Program-made: the position numbers and the translations under genes | Assembly: GCA_963576475.1 (NCBI GenBank) | Contig: OY754974.1 | Span: 4,306,747 to 4,370,746, forward strand | Direction: 5' to 3' | DNA: 64,000 nucleotides | Origin: Molanna angustata | Lineage: Eukaryota > Arthropoda > Insecta > Trichoptera > Molannidae | In this document: positions 1 to 10,444 of the stretch, piece after piece | Position numbering within the stretch: position 1 is the stretch's first letter | How the letters are laid out: every line of letters starts with the position of its first letter | The notes under the pieces: generated by a model | The model's input: the letters and a program-made list of their open reading frames with translations, nothing else | What the model was told of the DNA's origin: nothing | Databases searched by the model: none

Positions 1-313
1 TCTTCACGATCTCTCCAGTAACGTCTTCATAAAATTAACATGTATGTACATTATAAGGAACATTTACGATAAATATTCAAAATTCAATTTATTTTGGAGA
101 TCTACAACAAATATTTTCAACAGGTATTGAAAACAATAACAAATTTCGTATTAAAAAAATTAATAAAAAAGTTTTTTTTTAATTATTTTATGGAGTTCCT
201 CCCGATATCGAGTGCTATAGCCACTAATCCATAATAAGACAAACATTGTAGTAGGTGACAAACATTGAAAACACACGCACCACAATGTTTGTTCCACTCT
301 TGGGAATATTACA
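1..313. other. AT-rich left edge, no feature seen
   Basis: No coding frame, repeat end or structured RNA can be supported here. It is the flank of the pogo-type insertion that follows, and ends in the TA dinucleotide (314-315) used as its target site. Confidence 0.6.
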
Positions 314-315
314 TA

Positions 316-339
316 GGGTAAGACTGGGGCAAACGGACA
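316..339 (+). repeat. left terminal inverted repeat of the pogo-type element
   Basis: Twenty-four bases matching the right end in inverted orientation with one mismatch (third base G versus A). The inner 14 bases, GGGGCAAACGGACA (326-339), recur inside the element and probably mark transposase binding. Confidence 0.9.
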
Positions 340-341
340 TA

Positions 342-755
342 GGGGCAGACGGACACCCCCTTAACGTTTTACTCCATTCAAAAATACTAATACATTTTTG
401 TCGCCATTGTGAATATTTTTCTCAACGCCAGTAGTGTTGCGCTCCGCCTGTGAACATTAATCCTTTCATATCTTAGCAATCGTTCGATATATTTATATTT
501 TTAGCGGTTACTGTCGTCCTTACTGGTAAGTAATAATACCAAACAACTATATTTTCGTTAAAATGATATGAATATTTCTGTTTAAACACAAGATTTTTTT
601 GTGAGGTTATGTTTCCATCGTATTTAGCTAATGTCAGTGCATTGTACTAGTGAAGTCAAAATCATACTACTATTGCCATCTGTTGAATATTTTTACCGAG
701 AGTTTCTATGATCTATCGGGGCAAACGGACACTGTGTTTAAGGGGCAAACGGACA
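342..755 (+). promoter_or_regulatory. left subterminal copies of the TIR core motif
   Basis: The TIR core recurs at 342-355 (GGGGCAGACGGACA), 718-731 and 742-755 (GGGGCAAACGGACA). With the TIR itself the left end has four copies in one orientation. Multiple internal transposase-binding sites near each end are known for pogo-like elements; that role here is inferred. The last copy lies 42 bp before the first in-frame-looking ATG at 797, so it could also affect transposase expression. Confidence 0.6.
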
Positions 756-828
756 TAGCTTATCTCTTATTAATTATTCCCTGTTTGTCCTAGGTCATGG
801 TGCGTAATCGTAAAAGAACATCCGAAAG

Positions 829-2139
829 ATGTATGTAACTGGAGTGAAGAGTCTACATATGTCTTTAGCGGTAAAAGCCGTCAAAATTGACAAAATGCCC
901 CTTCAAACGTCTGCTAAAATGTTCAATGTTCCTAGAAATACATTGCGGAGAAGAGTTGAAAAGGATGAGAACATGCCTAAATTTGGCGATCACACGTGCC
1001 TTGGGCACAAAAACGAACTACAGCTTGTGGAATATCTTCTACAACTAGATAAAATTGGCTATGGGCTGAATTTTAAAGATGTTCGTCAGTTGGTATACCG
1101 TTTTGTGTTTGTCAATGGAATTCGTCATCATTTTAATAATGACGATAAAATTGCTGGTGATGAATGGTGCAGGCAATTTTTAAAAAGGCACTCTTGCCTA
1201 AGCGTCCGAGTTGCTGAAGGTTTATCTCATGCTCGTGCTAAGGGATTGACACGTGCTCAGGCTGACACATTTTATAATAATCTTTCGCAATTAATGACAA
1301 CATATGACCTTTTTGATAAACCTGGTCATATTTTTAATTGTGATGAAACTGGTTTACAACTAATATATAAACCGAAAAAAGTAATATCACAGCGTGGCAA
1401 GCGTAGCGTGTTTTGCCAGACAAATGCCGAAAAGGGGGAAACTGTATCCCTGATGGCTTGTTGCTCTGCCAGTGGCCAATACGTGCCACCTTTCATAGTA
1501 ATGAAAGGAAAGCGACAAAATCCCGAATATGAAATTGGTATGCCAAGTGGGACAAAGGTTGTATTATCTGACAGTGGGTATATGCAGTCCGAACATTTTT
1601 CAATATTTTTAGATCATTTTATACAACACAAACCATCAGGACATATTATATTGGTTTTAGATGGGCATGGATCCCATAGTTCTGATCCCGATACCCTTGA
1701 AAAAGCTATCGAGAACAATGTGCACCTTCTTTGCTTGCCGCCACATAGTACACAGAAATTGCAACCACTTGATGTGTCATTTTTTGCTCCATTAAAAATT
1801 CGTTACAACGAAAGTTGCCGTGTACATTTACGTCGTTATCCAACAATTGGAATAACCAAAACTACATTTGGATCTCTACTTCAAGTAGCATGGAATCAAG
1901 CGGCAACTGTTGGTAACGCTGTCAATGGCTTCAAGAGCTGCGGAATATTTCCATTTGATCCGACTCATCTCCCCGATGAAGTATTTCTACCATCTTCTGT
2001 ATTTCATTCCCAAACTCAAATGTCAGTGCCATTGGACATTACTGTCCCATTAACAACTCCTCAAAATCTTTCAACTCCAATGAATAGCGTCGTAACGAAT
2101 TCACCTTTATTAAATACAAATGATTCTTCTTCTGACTGA
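829..2139 (+). CDS. pogo-like transposase (HTH-psq, CENP-B HTH, DDE_1); N-terminus frameshifted
   Basis: The 436-residue frame encodes a cut-and-paste transposase. Residues ~10-45 form a psq-type helix-turn-helix (FNVPRNTLRRRV). Residues ~60-140 form a CENP-B-type DNA-binding domain (DEWCRQFLKRH). The DDE_1 nuclease core follows. The catalytic triad is intact as D172 (NCDETGL), D278 (LVLDGHGSH) and D315 (LPPHSTQKLQPLDV), with 36 residues between the last two, as in pogo/Tigger proteins. The true start is probably the ATG at 797 (MVRNRKRTSER, a basic beginning usual for this family). That frame stops at 836, so a small indel near 829-838 seems to have broken the link. The C-terminus (TNDSSSD) ends where the PHD-finger frame begins. 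Function by family; activity of this copy is doubtful. Confidence 0.88.
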   Translation: MYVTGVKSLHMSLAVKAVKIDKMPLQTSAKMFNVPRNTLRRRVEKDENMPKFGDHTCLGHKNELQLVEYLLQLDKIGYGLNFKDVRQLVYRFVFVNGIRHHFNNDDKIAGDEWCRQFLKRHSCLSVRVAEGLSHARAKGLTRAQADTFYNNLSQLMTTYDLFDKPGHIFNCDETGLQLIYKPKKVISQRGKRSVFCQTNAEKGETVSLMACCSASGQYVPPFIVMKGKRQNPEYEIGMPSGTKVVLSDSGYMQSEHFSIFLDHFIQHKPSGHIILVLDGHGSHSSDPDTLEKAIENNVHLLCLPPHSTQKLQPLDVSFFAPLKIRYNESCRVHLRRYPTIGITKTTFGSLLQVAWNQAATVGNAVNGFKSCGIFPFDPTHLPDEVFLPSSVFHSQTQMSVPLDITVPLTTPQNLSTPMNSVVTNSPLLNTNDSSSD

Positions 2140-2569
2140 AAACATAGCATTACAATGTTTGGTAAGTGATGAAATAATGGACACTACAAATACATCCGAC
2201 ACATCGGTTATGATTCCAAGTACATTTGAGCAAATCAGTTCATTACCTGGAACATCTGGAATCACAAAAACTTCAAGAAAAGGGCGCAAAGGGTCTGAGT
2301 CCAGGATCTTAACCACAAGCAAATTTATTTCTGAGCTGAGAGCTAAGAAGCTACTTCAAAATGTGAAGAAAATTAAAAAAGAAAAAAGAAGCAAATCAAA
2401 ATGTAATAAAAAAACTGAGAATTGTGGTTCTTGCAATGGCATCTATAAAGAAGGGGAAAATTGGGTTCAGTGTCTTGAGTGTAATGTTTGGTATCACGTT
2501 GCATGTGATTTAAATGGAGAAGAACCTTTTTTCAGATGTGTACGATGTTATATTGAAGATAGTGAATAG
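2120..2569 (+). CDS. PHD-finger C-terminal module of the pogo-like element
   Basis: A 149-residue frame offset from and overlapping the end of the transposase frame. After a Ser/Thr-rich region and a Lys-rich stretch (residues 80-98) comes a C4HC3 zinc finger: C102, C105, C118, C121, H126, C129, C140, C143 with the aromatic WYH before the histidine, a PHD finger. PHD fingers commonly read histone tails. The frame is open upstream only to a TAA at 2111-2113, so a one-base indel between 2114 and 2136 would have joined it to the transposase. A two-protein or spliced product is also possible; a donor-like GGTAAGTG lies at ~2160. The C4HC3 spacing is read directly; the fusion is inferred. Confidence 0.75.
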   Translation: MILLLTENIALQCLVSDEIMDTTNTSDTSVMIPSTFEQISSLPGTSGITKTSRKGRKGSESRILTTSKFISELRAKKLLQNVKKIKKEKRSKSKCNKKTENCGSCNGIYKEGENWVQCLECNVWYHVACDLNGEEPFFRCVRCYIEDSE

Positions 2570-2570
2570 A

Positions 2571-2605
2571 TGTCCGTTTGCCCCTTAAGAAGGGGCAGAC
2601 GGACA
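2571..2605 (+). promoter_or_regulatory. right subterminal copies of the TIR core motif
   Basis: Two copies lie just after the PHD frame: inverted at 2571-2584 (TGTCCGTTTGCCCC) and direct at 2592-2605 (GGGGCAGACGGACA). They form a small palindrome separated by TTAAGAA. With the TIR core at 2770-2783 the right end has three copies. Confidence 0.6.
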
Positions 2606-2769
2606 CTTCTTAGATTTTTACTTTTTTGTTTATTTCATATATAAGTACATAAATATATTTTTTTCAAATACACCCATTTCATTACTCTTGTGTGTTTTAA
2701 TCATCCTGCATAATTATTTTTGTTTTTTGTATTTGTTTTTCTATATATTTTCACGCTTTATGTTAAGCG

Positions 2770-2793
2770 TGTCCGTTTGCCCCAGTCTTATCC
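2770..2793 (-). repeat. right terminal inverted repeat of the pogo-type element
   Basis: Inverted match to 316-339 over 24 bases with one mismatch, followed directly by the TA target duplicate at 2794-2795. Confidence 0.9.
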
Positions 2794-2795
2794 TA

Positions 2796-3495
2796 TCTAT
2801 GAAATCGAACAAAAAAGAACTTAAAAATGTGCAAATAATAATTTCTTAGTCAAAAAAGGTGAAATAATAAAAAAACGGCAAACAAAGGTCGACACAATTC
2901 GAAAACATACGGAATACCCACATAAAATATATACACGTAAAATTATATACAAAAAAAATCTTATATGTTGATATTGTAAAAAAAATATTATCAGCATTGA
3001 AATTATGTATGTCTTTAGTATTGTTCCCCTCCATCGATCACCTTTATTTTAAGGTTGCCGTGTTAATTAAACTGAAATGCGTTTCTTTGTTCTCTTTTTA
3101 AACAAATAATGGTTAACATTGAATAATATTATATAAAGAAAAATAACAAAAAAATCTTAAGACAAGACCTCTCAGATTATTATTATTATTCTTCTTTTTA
3201 AGAGATGGCCATTATGTTTCATCTTAATTTTAACCTAAAAAGTTATGTTTCTTTCACTTTTGTTTGCCAAATTTAACAACCGTTTTTTTAATGAAAAATT
3301 GCGGGTTGTTACTTTTGGCGTATTAAAAAATATGAAACATTTTTAACCGAGTGTTTTTAGATTTCTTTGTTTTAAAAATTCTTTTCATTTAATAATTATC
3401 AAAATTTGTTTATTTGATCATGAAAACATGACGATAAAAAGAAAATTTCACTTAATGTTTAGTTTTCATACAATATAATCATCAATATTTAGAGA
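2796..3495. other. AT-rich spacer, no feature seen
   Basis: Low-complexity A/T-rich DNA with a short TTA run near 3178-3192. No supported gene or repeat boundary. Confidence 0.5.
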
Positions 3496-3499
3496 TTAA

Positions 3500-3555
3500 G
3501 GGGGGGACTGCTGCCATCGTACCTATTTTTTCAATTTGATAAAGTTACTGAGGTA
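3500..3555 (+). repeat. solo left end of a TTAA-flanked MITE
   Basis: GGGGGGGACTGCTGCC follows TTAA (3496-3499) and continues with TACCTATTTTTTCAATTTGA. This matches the left ends of the full elements at 25637 and 41413. Beyond ~3555 the similarity is lost, and no matching right end is seen nearby, so this is a truncated or internally deleted copy. Confidence 0.65.
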
Positions 3556-4328
3556 GACCTATTTGGAATAGGTAATTATGAAAATGATGAAAATTTCATA
3601 ATTTTCATAATTATTCAAAATACGTCTAATAACTTTTTAAGAACGTTCCAGCCAATTTAGGTACGTTCCTATTCCGTTTAGTCCAAGTTGATATTTTATA
3701 ACGCTGAAATAAGACCGTTAATCTAAAATCTACAATTTTAGAACGTTCCTATTTTAGCTACAATAGTTACTGAATGAGGGGTATTGTGGTGAAACTTTCA
3801 GAACACAATCTCAGCATGGTAGGTACCTACTATCTGATTATTTGCAATAAAAAATACCCTTGAAAATTGCGAAATCAAAACTCCCCACTATATCCCTATG
3901 GGTAAGTGAGGAGTAAAAATTAATGATTATCTTTTTATAACATTTCAATGACACATTACATGCATACATTAAAACATCTATATTATCGACATGAAGTACG
4001 AAACAATTGATATTGGACTTAGAATATGCAGTCTCCATAATAATTAACCTATTTCATTATTCCAAGTTATTTTCTTTGAATTATAGATGAATTATATTTT
4101 CACCCTGTTAGTATAATATTGCATAGAAGTTTTACAAGAGGAGGTGTATGTTAATTTAAAAAAAAATTACGACCCCAATACAGGGTGATCATAAAAAATG
4201 TGGTCTTGTTTATTCTTGTAATTTCATAAATTATGCTCGGCACCTTTGTCGACAGACAGATCCTACTTTTTTTCTTGATATAAATAAAAAAATAAATAAT
4301 AATATATTAAAAAAAACAAATAGTCCAG

Positions 4329-4505
4329 AATCTTGGCGTTAAAATTAAAAGGGAACGGCAGGTGCCACTAACTTTAGTAACAACAGGTGGGTGTTTTGTA
4401 TGGACCCATGACGGATGGCGTGGAATTAAAATATATGGAGAAGGTATGCACAAAGTTGTGAGTATGGTGGAAAAAGAACTGGAACCGCACAATACAGAAA
4501 TATGA
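4329..4505 (+). other. possible exon or coding relic, 58 codons, unrecognised
   Basis: Directly after a CAG (4326-4328) that could be a splice acceptor, a frame of 58 codons runs to TGA at 4503. It includes the segments QVPLTLVTTGGCFVWTHDG and GIKIYGEGMHKVVSMVEKEL. Base composition is clearly less AT-rich than both flanks, as expected for coding sequence. No family is recognised. There is no polypyrimidine tract before the AG (the flank is A-rich), which argues against a simple exon. An old processed copy or transposon fragment is equally possible. Confidence 0.3.
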
Positions 4506-4854
4506 ATATAAAATATTGTTACTTCTCATTTTTTCGAACTTATTTTATTTTATTTTTTTATTTTTTTTAAGCAAACAAACAATCAAACAATATACCTACA
4601 TTACAAAAAATAAGTTTTACTTAAATTATAAACCAAAAAACTTTGCAGTTATTTTACTCGTCTTAAATAAATAGGTAATACATAATATAAAAATGTGACC
4701 ATATATAAAAAGTTATTAATTTAGATTTATGTGACATATTTTTAAACTGTTTTATTTACAATTCAATGAAATTGAAATTTTATATTTATTTAGGTTTACT
4801 CAAGCTGCAAGTTTAAAGTAATTTATTTATTCTTCTTCTTATTACTCTCCCATT

Positions 4855-4930
4855 TATTTCATTTCTTCCCATTATGTAGGGTCGGCCCTCTCCTCGTCCT
4901 TATTCACAACTCCACCTCCCGCAACTCTCT
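4855..4930 (-). mobile_element. LINE 3'-end relic
   Basis: The complementary strand reads as the last codons and 3' UTR of a LINE reverse transcriptase, ending in the AAGAAGAAGAAT-type tail. Very short and degenerate; similar in plan to the tail at 15535. Confidence 0.35.
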
Positions 4931-4934
4931 TTTG

Positions 4935-5860
4935 ATACCAATTTATATTATAGTTTGATATATAATATGTAATTTTTCCTGTCTCAATTGCATTTACAGA
5001 TATATCCACAAGTAGGTATCATTTGCTCAAGTGAAGGATTACATATTTATTTAATTTCACGTTGAAAATAGGGATTTTTGTTAAATTATATATTGTGTTG
5101 GTACCTGCACACTACTGTCATGTGTGTTCTTTGTTAGGCATACCATAGTGATGATTGAATCAACATACATAAATAAAAAAAATATTACGCCAAGATAGGC
5201 ATGTATGGTATTCTATTTTCTCTGTCTACCCCAATACGAACATACTATGTATTGTGACAACAGATATGACAACTTTTGTCATATCTATTTTCCTCATTGA
5301 ATCCGTATTCCATGTGTGCATAGCGCGATTTGCAGGTAGGATCTCCAGACGATTAGCACGGTAGAAAATGCTCAGGTCACGCTTTTAAGAGTTAAGTAAA
5401 CAAAAGGGCTGTCTGCCCACCAATAATAATAATCACGAATGCGTTTCGAGATCGAAATCTCCGATAATTTGTAATCGAATAAAACATACATTAGACATCC
5501 TCGACGGATAACGAATTGTGTGTAGCACCGAGCTAATTTTATGTTACCTATTTACAATTCGCTTTCGACAGATCGGGATACAAATTACAAATGTTTTTTT
5601 GATAACGCTATCGAACACCTTTATCAATAATTTTTTTTGAACGCACCTATCAAAACATTCAATTTGGTCTAACATTTCGGAAAATTCAATTTTTATATTT
5701 TTGGATAAAAAATACCATTATGTACCTACTCTAAAAATGGGCTTCATCAAAATGCATTTAGGGATTATTAAAAATTGGAGAAGAACAATATAGACACTAC
5801 CTCGGAGTCAAATAGGTAGGTATATTCTTGAAGAAAAATATTTAGCATATCTATTTAGGA
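4935..5860. other. AT-rich spacer, no gene seen
   Basis: No supported reading frame or recognisable element end. The stretch 5280-5560 is somewhat richer in GC but does not keep an open frame. Confidence 0.4.
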
Positions 5861-5861
5861 T

Positions 5862-6037
5862 GGGTGGATGGCAGAGCGGTTAGCGCGCTGGGTTAGTAAT
5901 CCAGTGGTCGCGAGTTCGAATCCTGCCTCGACCGATCTCGTTCACCTATAGGACAAGCATTTATGCTTAGTTTAGGGAACGTAGGAAGATGTATATGTAC
6001 TTGTTTAACAAGGACATATTCATTTTTTTTTTTTTTT
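5862..6037 (+). mobile_element. tRNA-derived SINE, copy 1
   Basis: The head (5863-5934) folds like a tRNA: acceptor GGTGGAT against CTCGACC, A box TGGCAGAGCGG, anticodon loop TTAGTAA with AGT (Thr type), B box GTTCGAATCC. A unique tail follows (GTTCACCTATAGGACAAGC, then a small hairpin AAGCATTTATGCTT) and ends in a T run. The same tail follows all four tRNA-like heads in this window. This shows a SINE rather than a tRNA gene. Confidence 0.85.
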
Positions 6038-6655
6038 AAAAAATATCTCAATTTTTGCCATTTATCTTATATTTCTAATAAACTATAGCAGAGCGTAGAG
6101 CAATATATTTTTTAATAATAAAATAACTCAAAAATACATCTTCGCATATGCATTAATGCTTCAGTTTTACATAGTAAAGAAACCTTATATATTTATTTCA
6201 TAACGGCGCAGAATGGATACCAACATAGTATGTTTTTAAAAGTATGTAGGTATCTTTAATAAACCTGAAGCACCAGATGGGCGGTGACAGAGCGGTTAAT
6301 ACGCTGGATTAGTAATCCAGTGGTCGCGAGTTCGAATCCTGCCTCGACCGAATTTGTTCACCTATAGCACAAGCATTTATGCTTAATTTAGTGAATATGT
6401 GAGTATATATTGTCCATATATATTGAACTTTAACAAAAAATAAAAATTGCTCTACACCTTGTATTTTCTCATAAACATAAGATTAATGTCAAAAATCTTG
6501 GTAATTATTTTTCTACAAAAATATACCTACACATCACGTAATAAAAAATTAAGAAATATTTATTTTCATTAATATCCAAACTATCTGATTTAATTTTTTC
6601 TATACAATTCGATAAGAAAATACGTAGGAACGCTGGTAGCAAGCGCCCTTTTAAT
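6038..6655 (+). repeat. diverged TTAA-type MITE hosting a SINE
   Basis: The stretch 6040-6270 matches the left half of the MITEs at 25637 and 41413 (shared GCATTAATGCTTCAG and CATTTATCTTATATTT). The stretch 6440-6655 matches their right half, ending AGGAACGCTGGTAGCAAGCG. SINE copy 2 sits between. The left end is missing, apparently cut off at SINE copy 1. Confidence 0.6.
6279..6430 (+). mobile_element. tRNA-derived SINE, copy 2
   Basis: Same head and tail as copy 1, more diverged (GGCGGTGACAGAGCGG start, anticodon loop TTAGTAA, B box GTTCGAATCC). It lies 417 bp downstream of copy 1 in the same orientation, within the diverged MITE. Confidence 0.8.
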
Positions 6656-6920
6656 ATTTAAAGATTAATGGATGGGTTAATTCATTGTTTCCAGGTACAT
6701 TATAAGCCCGCCAGTGTACAATTATATTCAAATAAATAAATACATTACAAAAATAAGGCGCCGATTAAAATTTAAGGGGGCATATAAACCTAAACACCCC
6801 AATTTCAAATCAATTTCCTCAAATATGTTAAACAGTGTGTTTCTAGAAAAAATACTATGAGTATTTTCAACATTTCTCTAGTGAATGTTTGTCACACAAT
6901 TTTAAAATTCAGCCGTAATT

Positions 6921-7470
6921 ACATACATACATTCCATCACGCCATTTCCCTCACGGGGTAGGCAGAGAGAACCGAACGCCACATTTTTCTATCTTGACAC
7001 ACATTCATCGCCTCATCAGCATTCATACATCGTCTTATACATGTTCGTCTGTTGTTCATGCTTCTTACATTTCCATCTTTCAAAATATCGTTTACATGGT
7101 CGTGCCATCCTTTTCTTGGGCGCCCGTGACCTCTTATTCCGTTCCTGTCAGCTTTGTATATTTTCTTCGTCAGGCGTTCTTCGTTCATTCTCCCCAAGTG
7201 GCCAAACCATCTCAATGTGTTAACTTTCATTCTGTTAATTACATCTTTCTTTATCTTACATTCTTTCCTTGTATCTTCATTCCGAACTCTATCATACATC
7301 GTTCTGTTACAAATTCTTCTAAGCGATCTCATTTCAACTGCATTTATTCTGCTTTCGTGCGACTTCTGCCATGTCCAGGTCTCACTTGCATACGTCAGGG
7401 TTGGCACTACGATTGCGTTATGAATGGCAACTTTAGCGTCTCTTGATATGTTGCGATCATTCATAGCCTA
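6921..7470 (-). mobile_element. RTE-like LINE, 5'-truncated 3' end
   Basis: On the minus strand a 175-residue frame (7464-6937) is the C-terminal part of a non-LTR reverse transcriptase. Family signatures are LTYASETWTWQK, RINAVEMRSLRRIC, RWFGHLGRM and GRPRKGWHDH, ending in WRSVLSAYP. Coding runs almost to the 3' terminus, which ends GCGTGATGG plus ATGTATGTATGT. Such a minimal 3' UTR with a short-repeat tail is usual for RTE elements. The 5' end breaks off at ~7470, so most of the reverse transcriptase and the endonuclease are missing. The frame itself is intact. Confidence 0.82.
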
Positions 7471-7474
7471 AATT

Positions 7475-8560
7475 CCCCTAAAAAAAATATTAAATATATC
7501 CTTTTTTACGGCATTTTTTTTTAATTACTCCGCAACTATGTATTGTAGAGGAATAAATCTTTTATATGCTTAAAGAGTGCATAAAATCAAAGTGAATAAC
7601 CGATAAGGTTTTTTTTATTTCATGAAAGGTTTGTTCTTAAAATGCAAAAAATAAACAAATTTTAATCACGTATAAACCCTTTTTAACGCACGCGATAACA
7701 CGTAACTTCATAGTGCATTAGGCGGTTTTAATATACATACCTATTATAATGTTTTCAGTCACTAGATTTAGCGTTATATGCTCTCTTAACAATAAAATCA
7801 TGTTAAGGGTGCTTTCACTTATTGTTATCTCTACGTAACAAAATAGTCCACTTTTCTACAGAATTGTGACTCTGTGAGTAATCTCAATGTTAGATGTCAC
7901 ATTATTTAAAAACTGTACCTATAAAGTGTATTGATTTAGATCCATGGGAACTATATACCTACATTAATTCTTTAAACTTATTTCAATTGAATAACCCACT
8001 TAACGTTTCCACTGAATCATAACTGTATTTGTATAAAGTATGGCGAGCAAATAAGATTGTGTCTATCCACATAAAGAAAGTACGCAATGCACGATAAAAA
8101 ACGAGTTTTTAACGTTGATAAAAATAGTTTTTTTATCCCCAATAACAACATGTCGAATAAATACCAGTATTTTGGCCGACAAAACAAAATTCAATTCTCC
8201 ATAGGCCCGGTATTTAATGTATGACGATACTTGACTAAACGTACAGTTAGATTATTAATCAAATTTAGATACGCGCCCATACGGAAGAATTCAATGTGAC
8301 TATTGTTTAGTAAGAGTTAACATTGACTTCAAACTGTATGCCAAAGATGATTCATTGGTAAATAGTTTGCAGTGTATCAGTTCCCACAACACATACAAAT
8401 TGTACAATCTAAATAGACTTATTTTAACTAAATAGACTTTGTTATTTTATTTCTATAGTAGCCGACAAACATCTAGCCAGCTAAATCTGTAGATAAAATA
8501 TTTATGCCCATCATTTTATATAGGAAAAATTACGAGAAAAATAGAAACGAGAGTTATGCC
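7475..8560. other. AT-rich spacer, no feature seen
   Basis: No supported coding frame, RNA gene or element terminus; 7700-8560 has scattered GTACCTA-type motifs only. Confidence 0.45.
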
Positions 8561-8756
8561 GCGTTGACACAGTCAGAGTATGGTCGGACCGATTGGACTC
8601 GTATGAGTAAGCTTCATCCGAGTGTACACGGATAACATTTTACACACAAACTTTTTTACTCGGATTCAAAATCATAACTGCGAACTCTCTGTTGTTGTAA
8701 GGTGTTAGTTTTCATTTAACATACAAGCTTTTTTACTCGTTTTTAAGGTCATAAAT

Positions 8757-8977
8757 ATGACACAGACAGATCTGTTGCTGCAAGGTGTCGGAGTTCTTGC
8801 AGACACATTAATTAAAGAGTTAGAAAACCAATACAAGGAAAAAATAAGCAACGCAAAAGGAAAATTTGGAACCGTCAATGGATTTTAAGGCGTACAAAGC
8901 AGGATGCATCTGAAAATTTCTTTCGTGAAGTACAAATGGCAATGCGCCTTCCGCTTGGCATAATTCTTAAAAATTAG
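8757..8977 (+). pseudogene. PIF/Harbinger-like transposase relic (N-terminal part)
   Basis: A frame from ATG 8757 (MTQTDLLLQGVGVLADTL) stops after ~42 codons. From 8855 the +2 frame instead reads KRKIWNRQWILRR followed by SENFFREVQM. This resembles the conserved tryptophan/arginine-rich start of PIF/Harbinger nucleases (R-x-W-x-R-x-W-x-x-R-R ... L-x-x-E). One frameshift near 8850 separates the two halves and a TAG at 8975 ends the second. The nuclease core is absent. Assignment rests on this short motif only. Confidence 0.5.
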
Positions 8978-9032
8978 CGGTATCGCGGTGCGCATCCTCT
9001 TTTTAGGTGAAAATTGCAAATAATTAATAACT

Positions 9033-9597
9033 AAGGCCAGGTATAACAGTTGGCCCTCAATTCATTGAGTTTTTAAAACTCAATGTTGATGTTAAGGAGA
9101 GATTTAATCCATTTCCGTATTACAGTGCAATATGACATGTCAGTTATTAAATCTTCAATTATAGACATATTTTACTTTTTCTGTGGTTATTATCTGTCAA
9201 ATTTTAAATAACCTCAAATAATACCAACTACAAAATGGGACGCTACGACTTGAAATACTATTGTTTTATTATCTAACATGGTAAATTTAATTTTTTTCAC
9301 CAAAATAATGCTTTTAAATGCCCATGTTCGTTTCAATATGGCTGTTAGTTTGTTTTGTTGTATGGCGCCACCGTCGATACAACTAACGCCTCTAGTGATA
9401 GAACACTGAAATTACACGCGTTGCCTAGTTGACTCACCGTTAAGTACTTAATCCGCCAGAAATGTTGAGTTAAATATTTTTCGTTTTAGTGACGTATTTG
9501 AGGGAAGATTAGGCCTGAACGGACACTGTAATACGGTATATTTTTGTAAAACTTGAGTTTAGATCTCACACTGAGACTTTAATACTGGCCCTTAGAT
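9033..9597. repeat. candidate short inverted-repeat element
   Basis: The left end CTAAGGCCAGGTATAACAG and the complement of the right end CTAAGGGCCAGTATTAAAG are similar and would bound a ~565-bp non-coding element. The interior holds an additional small inverted repeat (ACTCAATTCATTGAGT). The ends are imperfect and the target duplication is unclear. Confidence 0.3.
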
Positions 9598-9599
9598 GT

Positions 9600-10440
9600 C
9601 TAATAAATAACTTGACGAGTTAAGAAACCAATTAGGATGGTACTTTGTCCATACATCGACTTCTGAGTTTATCATCAAATTGATAATGTCTGTGTATATG
9701 TATGTACTAACAAATGCATAACTGAGAGAATACCCAAGATTAAAAGTGTATAGGGTTAATATGGCATGTGGGATTTTTTTATGCATACAGTATCTACCAA
9801 GAGGTTGATTGTTGATCTCTGACCAAACAATTGCTTTGTGGGTGGGCACAGACTCATGTGAACAGTGAACAATGTTAAGTTCTCTTGAACCCAAAATAAT
9901 AATTTAATAATAATATGTACATACAATGTCTGGATATCAATATTTATACAACAATGTTTATTTCTCACATAAATGAGAGGGCGAATGAAGTATAAACAGA
10001 AGAAAATAATGAAGTCCGTACTTCCTTTACTTATTTCTGTAATCAATAAAAAATACATCATAAATTATGGGAGGACAGAACTAACACAAATACTTAGTAT
10101 TCAACATTATGAAACTTCTTAAATAATTCAAAATTAAAATTATTAACAACATTTGTAACTATGCCGTATTGTGTTTGCGATGCTCTTTGAGTAACACATA
10201 AAAATATTTTATTTGATTTGGGAACCATGATGTGATTCATATTAATTATAATTACACCAACATAGTTAACTAGTCTCTTTCTATGGCTCTGAAATAAAAA
10301 TCGCGTCAGAGATTGGAATTATGACAGGTATTATGGCGGACATTGGGATCTGGTTGATCTATTTTGTGTGAGCCTATAATATGTTTGTTGAGGTAATGAT
10401 TGTGATTGCTAAAAGTTGAGATTGTGTACATATTTAGTGT
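9600..10440. other. AT-rich spacer, no feature seen
   Basis: Short reading frames on both strands are composition artefacts with no family signature. No element ends recognised. Confidence 0.45.
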
Positions 10441-10444
10441 GGAA

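Larger units (their letters stand above)
316..2793 (+). mobile_element. pogo/Tigger-type DNA transposon (Tc1/mariner superfamily)
   Basis: A 2,478-bp element bounded by inverted ends that begin GGGTAAGACTGGGGC at 316 and, read on the opposite strand, GGATAAGACTGGGGC from 2793. It is flanked by TA on both sides (314-315 and 2794-2795), the target duplication of the Tc1/mariner superfamily. It contains a DDD transposase frame and a PHD-finger frame, both on the + strand. Clean ends and a long open transposase suggest a fairly recent insertion. Two probable frameshifts suggest this copy no longer makes the full protein. The boundaries are read directly; the pogo assignment rests on the transposase motifs. 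Confidence 0.9.

Noticed and set aside
8574..8660. Left end of a Harbinger element (GCCGCGTTGACACAGTCAGAG)
   Set aside because: No matching inverted end was found to the right of the transposase relic.
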